NCBI GenBank assembly: GCA_034180465.1
Contig: JAXFOH010000149.1
Span: forward strand, 1 to 24,902
Reading direction: 5' to 3'
Length of the DNA stretch: 24,902 nucleotides
Source: CAKUIA01 sp034180465
Lineage (GTDB): Bacteria > Verrucomicrobiota > Verrucomicrobiia > Opitutales > Intestinicryptomonadaceae
Shown: positions 15,162 through 21,615 of the stretch, in pieces
Position numbering within the stretch: the first letter of the stretch is position 1
How the letters are laid out: the number at the start of each line of letters is the position of its first letter
Program-made: the position numbers and the translations under genes
Notes under the pieces: model-generated
Databases searched by the model: none
What the model was told of the DNA's origin: nothing
Seen by the model: the letters and a program-made list of their open reading frames with translations, nothing else

Positions 15162-15908
15162 ATGCAAGAAACTGAAATTTTTACCCGCCCCGATTCGCGT
15201 AAATTCGACCAACTGCGCGAAATCTCGTTTGTTCCGAATATCGCGCCAAATGCCACAGGCTCGGTGCTTGCGTCGTTCGGCAACACAAAAGTTATATGCG
15301 CAGCATGCCTTGAAAAGAAAGTGCCAAACTGGCTAAACAGCATGGCTGACAAACAAGGCTGGATTACCGCCGAGTATTCAATGTTGCCGTATTCTACGCT
15401 AAGTCGCAAAGCGCGCCCGCAAAACGGCAAAATAGACGGCCGAAGTGTGGAAATTCAGCGCTTGATTGGCAGAGCGTTAAGGGCGGTCACCGATCTTTCG
15501 AAAATTCCCGGGCACACACTTTCGATAGACTGCGACGTTTTGCAGGCCGACGGCGGCACGCGCACAACCTCGATTTCGGGCGCGTTTGTTGCGGCAAGCT
15601 TGGCGGTAAACAAGCTTATTAAAGAAGAAGCTTTAACAGAAAGCCCCTTTATAGATTCGGTTGCGGCTGTAAGCGTTGGCGTCTACAACAACCACCTTGT
15701 TTTAGACCTTCCATATGAAGAAGACAAAGACGCCCAGGTAGACGCCAACATTGCAATGACATCTTCGGGCAGATTTGTTGAAGTTCAGTGCAGCGGCGAA
15801 GAAGCGACTTTCGACTACCAACAGCTTGCCGATATGCTTGCACTGGCAAAGAAGGGCATTTTGGAAATAATTGCAAAGCAAAACGAAATCATAAACAAGG
15901 CAAAATAA
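15162..15908 (+). CDS. rph: Ribonuclease PH
   Basis: A phosphorolytic 3'-5' exoribonuclease that trims tRNA 3' ends, releasing nucleoside diphosphates; it works as a cytoplasmic hexamer. From the ATG at 15162 it is 248 aa, close to the family's 240. Starting here puts the conserved RPDSRKFDQLR about nine residues from the N-terminus; an ATG at 15129 would add 11 residues and overlaps an AT-rich possible promoter. Landmarks are GSVLASFGNTKVICAA, GWITAEYSMLPYST, GRSVEIQRLIGRALRA and the phosphate-binding/catalytic DCDVLQADGGTRTTSISGA. Unusually for a housekeeping gene it is followed with a one-base TAATG overlap by the small Cys-rich protein, so the two are translationally coupled. The function is confident; only the start is uncertain. 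Confidence 0.93.
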   Translation: MQETEIFTRPDSRKFDQLREISFVPNIAPNATGSVLASFGNTKVICAACLEKKVPNWLNSMADKQGWITAEYSMLPYSTLSRKARPQNGKIDGRSVEIQRLIGRALRAVTDLSKIPGHTLSIDCDVLQADGGTRTTSISGAFVAASLAVNKLIKEEALTESPFIDSVAAVSVGVYNNHLVLDLPYEEDKDAQVDANIAMTSSGRFVEVQCSGEEATFDYQQLADMLALAKKGILEIIAKQNEIINKAK

Positions 15909-16234
15909 TGGACAAAGTTCAAAAGGCGGTAGAGTCTTTCCACAATCCCTATAGTTGCGCGCAGGCGGTTGCCGCGGCTTTCGATGAAAACATTTCGCAG
16001 CAAAAGCTTGATTTTATGAAACAAAATTCGGCGGGAAAGGCCCCCGACGGCATTTGCGGTGCGCTTTTTGCCGCAATAGACGCCAACTGCGGCGAAAATG
16101 CCGCTATAATTTCGGAAGAATTTGCAAAAGCGGCAGGCTCTACAAAATGCAGGGAGATTAAAACCCTGCACAAAACACCGTGCATAGAGTGCGTGAGGAT
16201 TGCAGCCTTAATTGCGAAAAACCACATAAAATAG
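15908..16234 (+). CDS. C_GCAxxG_C_C-family (redox-active) small protein
   Basis: A 108-aa protein whose ATG overlaps the last base of the rph stop (TAATG), which indicates coupling. Cysteines at 17, 50, 61, 81, 92 and 95 sit in the family pattern: YSCAQAV near the start, APDGICGALFAA in the middle, KCREI and TPCIECV at the end. This family (PF09719) is described as putative redox-active or metal-binding; its biochemical role is not established. There is no signal peptide, so it should be cytoplasmic. A longer frame upstream is open within rph but is not plausible. It sits between rph and metK, 62 bases before metK. A link with sulfur or methionine metabolism is suggested only by this position. 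Confidence 0.8.
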   Translation: MDKVQKAVESFHNPYSCAQAVAAAFDENISQQKLDFMKQNSAGKAPDGICGALFAAIDANCGENAAIISEEFAKAAGSTKCREIKTLHKTPCIECVRIAALIAKNHIK

Positions 16235-16242
16235 ACATTTTG

Positions 16243-16258
16243 GCAAATCCTTATTTGC
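16243..16258 (+). other. Short perfect hairpin between the Cys-rich gene and metK
   Basis: GCAAAT-CCTT-ATTTGC forms a 6-bp stem with a 4-base loop, followed only by TT and then an A-rich stretch to the metK ATG. It is too weak for a normal terminator. It could mark an mRNA end or a processing site, and the AT-rich bases after it may hold the metK promoter. No SAM-riboswitch fold fits in the 62-base gap. Confidence 0.3.
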
Positions 16259-16296
16259 TTGATAAAAACAAAAAAATAATAAACTATTTTAAAATT

Positions 16297-17463
16297 ATGA
16301 ATAAAAACTATGTATTCTCATCGGAGTCGGTTGGCGAAGGCCACCCCGACAAGGTTGCCGACTATATTTCAGACAGCATTCTCGACGCATGCCTAGCGCA
16401 GGACAAATTTTCGCGCGTTGCCTGCGAAACTCTTGTAAAAAGCAACTGTGTTGTAGTTGCAGGCGAGATAACAACAAAAGCCGTTATAGATTACGAAAAG
16501 ATTGTACGCCAAGCCATTAGAGAAATTGGCTATCTAAACGACGACGACGTTTTCCACGCCGACAAGGTTTTCATTAACAATTTAATTACAAAGCAGTCAC
16601 CCGACATTGCCCAAGGCGTAAACGCCAAGAAGGCAAAGGGCAAGAAAACAGCGGAGCAAGGCGCGGGCGACCAGGGCATTATGTTCGGCTATGCTACAAA
16701 CGAAACCGACGAATATATGCCGGCGGCCGTTATGTTTGCGCACAAAATTTTAACCGAATTGGCAAAGGTTCGCAAATCGGGCAAAGGTCCTAAGTGGCTG
16801 CGCCCCGACTGCAAAAGCCAAGTTGCAGTTTCCTATACAAACGGCAAGCTTTCCAGTATCGACAATGTTGTAGTTTCAACTCAGCACTCGGCAAACGTTG
16901 AACACGACGAAATCGAAAAATATATTGTAGAAAAAATCGTAAAGAAGGTTTTGCCAAAAAAGCTTCTTAAAAACACCCAATATTTGGTTAACCCCACGGG
17001 CAAGTTCGTTGTTGGCGGCCCTCAGGGCGACAGCGGCTTAACCGGCCGCAAAATTATTGTGGATACCTACGGCGGCACAGGTCGCCACGGCGGCGGAGCA
17101 TTTTCGGGCAAAGACCCCTCCAAGGTAGACAGAAGCGCGGCCTATATGTGCCGCTATGTTGCAAAGAACATAGTTGCAGCGGGCCTTGCCGACAAATGCG
17201 AGCTTCAGGTTGCATACGCAATCGGCTACCCGCACCCGACTTCGATTTTGGTAGACACATTCGGAACCGGCAAAATTGCAGACGAAAAAATCGCCGAAGC
17301 AGTAAAGAAGGTATTTAGCTTTAAGCCCGCCGACATTATCAAGCAGCTAGACCTACTAAGGCCAATCTACAAAAAGTCTACAAACTACGGGCACTTTACA
17401 AAGGCAGATTTGCCCTGGGAAAAGCTCGACAAAGTTCAGGCTCTTAAAAACGCTGTTAAGTAA
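16297..17463 (+). CDS. metK: S-adenosylmethionine synthetase
   Basis: Converts methionine and ATP to SAM with release of phosphate and pyrophosphate; cytoplasmic tetramer. It is 388 aa from the ATG at 16297. The upstream open frame overlaps the previous gene and is ignored, because MNKNYVFSSESVGEGHPDK is the classical start region. Motifs: GEGHPDK with H16 and D18 for ATP and Mg binding, GAGDQGIMFGYA (methionine-binding loop), GGPQGDSGLTGRKIIVDTYG, and GGGAFSGKDPSKVDRSAAY (phosphate loop). The length is typical (380-400). AhcY follows after 5 bases, so production of SAM and removal of its by-product are made from one mRNA. Identification is secure. Confidence 0.97.
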   Translation: MNKNYVFSSESVGEGHPDKVADYISDSILDACLAQDKFSRVACETLVKSNCVVVAGEITTKAVIDYEKIVRQAIREIGYLNDDDVFHADKVFINNLITKQSPDIAQGVNAKKAKGKKTAEQGAGDQGIMFGYATNETDEYMPAAVMFAHKILTELAKVRKSGKGPKWLRPDCKSQVAVSYTNGKLSSIDNVVVSTQHSANVEHDEIEKYIVEKIVKKVLPKKLLKNTQYLVNPTGKFVVGGPQGDSGLTGRKIIVDTYGGTGRHGGGAFSGKDPSKVDRSAAYMCRYVAKNIVAAGLADKCELQVAYAIGYPHPTSILVDTFGTGKIADEKIAEAVKKVFSFKPADIIKQLDLLRPIYKKSTNYGHFTKADLPWEKLDKVQALKNAVK

Positions 17464-17468
17464 TTGAT

Positions 17469-18881
17469 ATGGCACAGAAAAAAGAATTTAAAGTTGCCGA
17501 TATAAAGTTGGCCGATTTTGGCAGAAAAGAACTGGATATTGCGGAACACGAAATGCCGGGACTTATGGCGGTACGCGAAAAGTACGGCAAAGACAAGCCC
17601 CTAAAAGGCGTGCGCATTACGGGTTCTTTGCATATGACAATTCAAACCGCGGTTTTAATAGAAACCCTTAAGGCTTTGGGCGCGGATGTCCGCTGGGCGA
17701 GCTGCAATATATTCTCTACCCAAGACCACGCCGCGGCTGCAATTGCGAAAAGCGGCACTCCTGTTTTTGCCTGGAAAGGCGAAACTTTGGAGGAATATTG
17801 GGACTGCACTTTCAAGGCTCTTACTTGGCCAAACGGCAAAGGCCCGCAGCTTATTGTAGACGATGGCGGCGATGCTACTTTGCTCATCCACAAAGGTTGC
17901 GAGCTTGAAGAGGGCTCGAACTGGGTAAACGAAAAATCCGAAAGCCACGAAGAAGACGTAATTAAAGCCCTTCTTAAAAAAGTTTACAAGCAAGACCCAA
18001 AGCACTGGACAAAGCTTGTAAAGGAAGTTTGCGGCGTTTCCGAAGAAACCACAACGGGCGTGCACAGGCTCTATCGAATGATGGAAAACAAGACACTGCG
18101 CTTCCCCGCGATTAATGTGAACGACTCGGTTACAAAGTCGAAATTCGACAATCTTTACGGCTGCAGGGAATCGTTGGTCGACGGCATTAAGCGCGCAACC
18201 GATGTTATGATTGCTGGTAAAACCGCCGTTGTTTGCGGCTATGGAGACGTTGGCAAAGGCTGCGTACAGGCTTTAAAGGGCTTGGGAGCAACAATATTGG
18301 TAACCGAAATAGACCCTATTTGCGCTTTGCAGGCCGCTATGGAAGGCTACAGGGTTGTTACCGTAGAAGATACTTTGGGCAAAGCCGATATCTATGTAAC
18401 CACAACGGGCAACACCGATATTATCACCATAGACCACATGAAGAAGATGCGCGACCAGGCAATTGTTTGCAATATTGGGCACTTCGACAACGAAATTCAG
18501 GTGGCAAAGCTCGAAAACTTCCCGAAAATAAAAAAGCTTAATATCAAGCCTCAGGTAGACAAATATACCTTCCCCGACGGACACAGCATATATCTTTTGG
18601 CGGAAGGCAGGCTTGTAAACTTAGGCTGCGCTACGGGGCACCCGTCGTTTGTAATGAGCAATTCGTTTACAAACCAAAGCCTCGCGCAAATGGATTTGTG
18701 GAAGAACCGCGGCAAATACGAAAACAAGGTATATAGGCTTCCGAAATACCTCGACGAAGAAGTTGCCCGACTACACTTGGGCAGAATAGGAGCCAAGCTT
18801 ACAAAGCTTACCAAAAAGCAGGCCGACTATATCGGCGTTCCGCAAAAGGGTCCCTACAAGGCGGACTTCTATAGATACTAA
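17469..18881 (+). CDS. ahcY: Adenosylhomocysteinase (S-adenosylhomocysteine hydrolase)
   Basis: A 470-aa NAD-dependent cytoplasmic enzyme that splits SAH to homocysteine and adenosine, relieving product inhibition of methyltransferases. Substrate-domain motifs: TGSLHMTIQTAVLIETL, ASCNIFSTQDHAAAAI and VDDGGDATLLIHKG. The NAD-binding Rossmann fold is VVCGYGDVGKGC with DPICALQAAMEGY. The C-terminus KADFYRY carries the conserved Lys/Tyr that reach into the neighbouring subunit's NAD site. A roughly 40-residue insertion around EKSESHEEDVIKALLKKV to PKHWTKLV is the one found in long-form bacterial and plant-type enzymes. It is coupled to metK and ends at a clear terminator. No SAH riboswitch is possible in the 5-base gap before it. 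Identification is secure. Confidence 0.97.
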   Translation: MAQKKEFKVADIKLADFGRKELDIAEHEMPGLMAVREKYGKDKPLKGVRITGSLHMTIQTAVLIETLKALGADVRWASCNIFSTQDHAAAAIAKSGTPVFAWKGETLEEYWDCTFKALTWPNGKGPQLIVDDGGDATLLIHKGCELEEGSNWVNEKSESHEEDVIKALLKKVYKQDPKHWTKLVKEVCGVSEETTTGVHRLYRMMENKTLRFPAINVNDSVTKSKFDNLYGCRESLVDGIKRATDVMIAGKTAVVCGYGDVGKGCVQALKGLGATILVTEIDPICALQAAMEGYRVVTVEDTLGKADIYVTTTGNTDIITIDHMKKMRDQAIVCNIGHFDNEIQVAKLENFPKIKKLNIKPQVDKYTFPDGHSIYLLAEGRLVNLGCATGHPSFVMSNSFTNQSLAQMDLWKNRGKYENKVYRLPKYLDEEVARLHLGRIGAKLTKLTKKQADYIGVPQKGPYKADFYRY

Positions 18882-18903
18882 TAGCTCAAAAAGGCGATTT
18901 TTC

Positions 18904-18939
18904 AAAATCCGATTCGGCGCAAACCGTTTCGGATTTTTT
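18904..18939 (+). terminator. Terminator of the metK-ahcY transcript
   Basis: AAAATCCGA (18904-18912) pairs with TCGGATTTT (18929-18937), with a 16-base loop that can itself fold partly, followed by T residues to 18939. It lies 22 bases after the ahcY stop. The A-run on its 5' side could also serve the opposing XRE gene ending at 18975. Confidence 0.75.
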
Positions 18940-18974
18940 ATCGCATTTTTTAACGCGCAAACTTCCCTAATAAA

Positions 18975-19397
18975 TCATACGCCATACAGAGTTTCGGGGA
19001 AGGATCTGTCTAGCTCCAAATTAAGGTGCTCTAGACCGCCCTCACAGTTTTCGGCGCGCGCCAAAATTGTGTCGAACTTGCGCAATATGTTTGCCTTTAA
19101 AAACTCTTTTCTAATGCAGTTTTGTTCGTTTGAAAACACCTGCGGGGCGTCGCTGCAAATAAAATAGCTTTCGCTTACGCACAAAACTTCAGCTATCTTT
19201 TTTAGCGTGTCCACCGAAGGCGTCGCAGCCCCCCTAACCCACGCGCTAACCGCCGAAACCGACTTGCCCGTAAGGCGCGCCAGCTCTTTTTGCCTCATCT
19301 CTTTTTTTGCCATTGCAATTTTAAGCTTGTGCGAAATTGCATTATTTGCGGTTTTATTGTAATTATTATTGTTATACTGTATTTTTTCTATTGACAT
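18975..19397 (-). CDS. XRE-family helix-turn-helix regulator
   Basis: 140 aa from the ATG at 19397; the frame is open nine codons further. A low-complexity Asn-rich N-terminus (YNNNNYNKTANN) precedes a Cro/cI-type HTH at about residues 22-75, with MRQKELARLTGKSVSAVSAW as the helix-turn-helix and TPSVDTLKKIAEVLCVSESYF after it. The C-terminal 60 residues have no recognisable peptidase or kinase domain and may dimerise. It faces the second small DNA-binding gene across a 128-base AT-rich intergenic region with an inverted repeat. That is the layout of a self-regulating repressor pair from a mobile element, but no integrase or phage genes are nearby. Regulator family confident; target inferred. 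Confidence 0.85.
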   Translation of the reverse strand: MSIEKIQYNNNNYNKTANNAISHKLKIAMAKKEMRQKELARLTGKSVSAVSAWVRGAATPSVDTLKKIAEVLCVSESYFICSDAPQVFSNEQNCIRKEFLKANILRKFDTILARAENCEGGLEHLNLELDRSFPETLYGV

Positions 19398-19439
19398 AGA
19401 TTTTATAATAGTACACCTTTCCATTTTTGTCAGACAACT

Positions 19440-19467
19440 TTATTATAATTATATAGTATTATAATAA
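19440..19467. promoter_or_regulatory. Inverted repeat operator candidate between divergent DNA-binding genes
   Basis: TTATTATAAT (19440-19449) and ATTATAATAA (19458-19467) form a perfect 10-bp inverted repeat around an 8-base centre. A related half-site (TTATAATAGTA) lies at 19403-19413, close to the XRE start. This spacing suits a dimeric XRE repressor. The whole stretch is so AT-rich that chance symmetry is a real concern. Confidence 0.4.
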
Positions 19468-19525
19468 TCAAACAAAATAACAAACCAATAAAAACATAAG
19501 CTAAAAAGAAAGATACTACTAAAAA

Positions 19526-19921
19526 ATGAAAGCGTTAAACGAAATTGCAACACCCAACAACATAGGCTTCGATTTTCTGTTCCCCAAGGGCAAAGACTGG
19601 TTTAGCCCGCGCGAAGTCGGCGACATTATAGGCTGCTCGGACCAATACATACGCAACAGCGTATATTCGGGCAAAATTATGGCGCACATTGCGTCGAAAG
19701 ACCCCGAAAACAACACCGACAACAAAAGCTATATCAGAATACACAAGCAGTCTGTTCTAATGTATTTGATGGAAACGGCAAACTATACAAGCGACTCGTT
19801 TGTGGAAAAGCTGCAAAAAATTCTTTCCAAACGAAGCGACTTTGAGCTTTTAAGGATAGAAAAGATTGTAAAAGACCTTCTTTATACAAAAAGAGACAAA
19901 CGCACCATACGCCGCTTTTAA
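19526..19921 (+). CDS. Small MerR/excisionase-like helix-turn-helix protein
   Basis: 131 aa. Residues about 25-80 read as a winged helix-turn-helix: WFSPREVGDIIGCSDQYIRN is the helix pair and VYSGKIMAH the start of a wing, followed by SYIRIHKQSVLMYLME, typical of excisionase/MerR-like DNA-binding domains. A charged helical C-terminus (about 90-131) ends in a basic RDKRTIRRF. It is divergent from the XRE gene and shares its intergenic region. It may be an excisionase-like architectural or regulatory factor, but no recombinase is present in the window. It could equally be a transcriptional regulator of a distant locus. Codon use resembles the neighbours, although the upstream region is much richer in A+T. 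Confidence 0.75.
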   Translation: MKALNEIATPNNIGFDFLFPKGKDWFSPREVGDIIGCSDQYIRNSVYSGKIMAHIASKDPENNTDNKSYIRIHKQSVLMYLMETANYTSDSFVEKLQKILSKRSDFELLRIEKIVKDLLYTKRDKRTIRRF

Positions 19922-19934
19922 CACGGCGCACAAT

Positions 19935-19960
19935 GCGGGTTAAAACACGCCTGCTTTTTT
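19935..19960 (+). terminator. Weak terminator after the MerR-like gene
   Basis: GCGGGT (19935-19940) pairs with GCCTGC (19949-19954) using two G-T wobbles, with an 8-base loop and six T residues. It overlaps the stop codon of the opposing DUF1805 gene. Confidence 0.45.
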
Positions 19961-20243
19961 ACGCAAGCTTTTTCAGGAAATCGGCACCCGTTGCGTTTTC
20001 GTCCAGCCCAAGTGTTTGGGCTTTTTCGCTTAAAAGTCTTATTTTTGCCGCAAGCATATCATCGAAAGTTTTTACGCCGCTTACTATTGCCGCTGTTTCG
20101 CCGAGTTTGTTTGCGGTTTGAATATTTATATATCCGCACGCCAAAAAGCCGTTTTTGCCCTTTATCAACAAAAGGGGAGCTTTTGACAGTTCAACCTTTA
20201 TTGCGGAAAACTCCGCCCCTGCTACGCTAATTTTAGTTTCCAT
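19959..20243 (-). CDS. DUF1805 (YunC-like) protein
   Basis: 94 aa from the ATG at 20243. A GTG 22 codons upstream is open in frame, but that region contains a TATAAT on the minus strand (20294-20289) and is more likely a promoter. The pattern METKISVAGAEFSAIKVEL, then LLLIKGKNGFLACGYINI and VSGVKTFDDMLAAKI matches the small DUF1805 family, represented by B. subtilis YunC, whose function is not established. The protein is short, probably cytoplasmic and oligomeric. It is convergent with the MerR-like gene and divergent from the folD operon, with no clear functional partner. Family call by remembered pattern. Confidence 0.7.
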   Translation of the reverse strand: METKISVAGAEFSAIKVELSKAPLLLIKGKNGFLACGYINIQTANKLGETAAIVSGVKTFDDMLAAKIRLLSEKAQTLGLDENATGADFLKKLA

Positions 20244-20351
20244 GCCTAAAATGCAAACTCCGCCCAATGTTTTTTCAAGAATATTCGCATTATACTTGAA
20301 AAGCGGCACGCTTTTTTTAGTCTTTAAAAAATCGAATTAAGCGGTTTTACA

Positions 20352-20738
20352 ATGAAAATAGCCATATATGCACTTATATTATTTGCGGCGGGAATTTGTG
20401 GCGGCTTCGCAAAAAACGCAAAGCCAGACACTAAACTTGCCGAGCAAACGCTTACCCTTCCCCCGCCCCCGCTAGATTCGCAGCGATTTTCGGAGGGCTA
20501 TTTAGACTACACTGGCAGCATATTTTCGCCGTTTTCGGAAAAAAAGCCCTACAATTTCGGCATATACAATAAATACGGTTTTTTGATTGCCTACATAGAC
20601 CAAACACACCTTGTTGGCGAAAGGCTTGAAAAGCTTATAGGCAAAAAAGTTATAGTTAAAGGGCGTCTTATGCTCTTAAAAAAAGATGTTGTTATCATCG
20701 CCGAAGACATATCTTTTAAAAACAAATCCAACAAATAG
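20352..20738 (+). CDS. Small secreted protein with probable OB-like fold, before folD
   Basis: 128 aa with a Sec signal peptide (MKIAIYALILFAAGICGGFA). A Pro-rich linker (LTLPPPPLD, about 34-42) is followed by a beta-rich domain: GYLDYTGSIFSPF, NFGIYNKYGFLIAYID, then KLIGKKVIVKGRLMLLKKD and VVIIAEDI. The last part resembles the closing strands of an OB or SH3-like barrel, as in small periplasmic proteins that bind ligands or peptidoglycan. I do not recognise a named family. It ends 9 bases before folD and appears to be first in the folD-argS transcript; TTGAAA at 20296-20301 is a possible -35. Its exported location makes a direct role in folate metabolism unlikely. Confidence 0.7.
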   Translation: MKIAIYALILFAAGICGGFAKNAKPDTKLAEQTLTLPPPPLDSQRFSEGYLDYTGSIFSPFSEKKPYNFGIYNKYGFLIAYIDQTHLVGERLEKLIGKKVIVKGRLMLLKKDVVIIAEDISFKNKSNK

Positions 20739-20747
20739 AATATCACT

Positions 20748-21614
20748 ATGGAAAACCTTATAGACGGAAATGCGGTTTCTAAACAAATTCAGGAAGAGCT
20801 TAAAGCAAAGCTCGCCTCCATACAGGGCAGAAAGGCATGTGTTGCCTTTATAAGAGTGGGCGAAGACCCTGCCTCCATTTCATATGTAAACAAAAAGCAG
20901 AGAATTTCGGGTGAGATAGGCATAGAAAGCAAATTGTTTGTGTTGGATAAAGACACCCCGCAAAACGAGCTTGATGCCCTTATAGACAAGCTTAACGCCG
21001 ATAATACGGTTGACGGAATTTTGATACAGGCACCCCTGCCAAAACAGCTTGACGAGCGCGAAACTTTCAACAGGGTTTTGCCCAACAAAGACGTGGACGG
21101 CTTTAGCGCGGCAAATATGGGGCTTTTGTGCCAGGAAAACCCGAACGCATTTGTTGCGTGCACGCCCGCGGGCATCATAGAACTGCTAAAAAGGGCAAAC
21201 GTTCAAATAAAGGGCAAGCGCGCCGTAATAATTGGCCGCAGCCTTATTGTTGGCAAACCTTTGGCATTGCTGCTTATGCAAAAAGGGTTAGACGCCACCG
21301 TTACCGTATGCCACTCTAAAAGCGAAAACTTGGCAGAAATCTGCCGACAAGCCGACATTCTTATTGCTGCCGTAGGCCGCCCGAACACGGTTAAAGCCGA
21401 TATGGTAAAGGAAGGTGCGGTTGTTATAGACGTCGGCATAAACAGAATTCCCGCCCCCGAAAGGAAATCGGGCTACAGGCTTGTAGGCGATGTAGACTTT
21501 GAAAACGTTGCCCCGAAGTGCTCTAAAATAACCCCTGTTCCCGGCGGCGTGGGGCCAATGACCGTTGCAATGCTTATGTCTAACACAATAAAGGCATACC
21601 AACTAAACAAGTAA
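20748..21614 (+). CDS. folD: Bifunctional methylenetetrahydrofolate dehydrogenase/methenyl-THF cyclohydrolase
   Basis: A 288-aa cytoplasmic enzyme that interconverts 5,10-methylene-, methenyl- and 10-formyl-THF, feeding purine, formyl-Met and methionine synthesis. Key residues match the family: Y46 and catalytic K50 in SYVNKKQR, Q94 in GILIQAPLP, and D117 in DVDGF. The NADP-binding segment GRSLIVGKPLALLL and the C-terminal PVPGGVGPMTVAML are conserved. Length is typical (about 285). It follows the small secreted protein by 9 bases and precedes argS by 1 base, so it is in an operon. Identification is secure. Confidence 0.97.
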   Translation: MENLIDGNAVSKQIQEELKAKLASIQGRKACVAFIRVGEDPASISYVNKKQRISGEIGIESKLFVLDKDTPQNELDALIDKLNADNTVDGILIQAPLPKQLDERETFNRVLPNKDVDGFSAANMGLLCQENPNAFVACTPAGIIELLKRANVQIKGKRAVIIGRSLIVGKPLALLLMQKGLDATVTVCHSKSENLAEICRQADILIAAVGRPNTVKADMVKEGAVVIDVGINRIPAPERKSGYRLVGDVDFENVAPKCSKITPVPGGVGPMTVAMLMSNTIKAYQLNK

Positions 21615-21615
21615 T

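Noticed and set aside
15788..15907. Upstream extension of the Cys-rich protein into rph
   Set aside because: The added 40 residues overlap the end of rph in another frame; the ATG in TAATG at 15908 gives a family-like N-terminus.
16235..16296. SAM riboswitch upstream of metK
   Set aside because: The gap is only 62 bases; it holds one short 6-bp hairpin and an A-rich stretch, not a SAM-I or SAM-II core.
19340..19380. AAT-rich stretch as a trinucleotide microsatellite
   Set aside because: It encodes the YNNNNYN segment of the XRE protein; only four consecutive AAT-type codons occur, too few to call a repeat array.
20244..20309. GTG start adding 22 residues to the DUF1805 protein
   Set aside because: A TATAAT on the minus strand lies within this stretch and the family's usual start aligns with the ATG at 20243.
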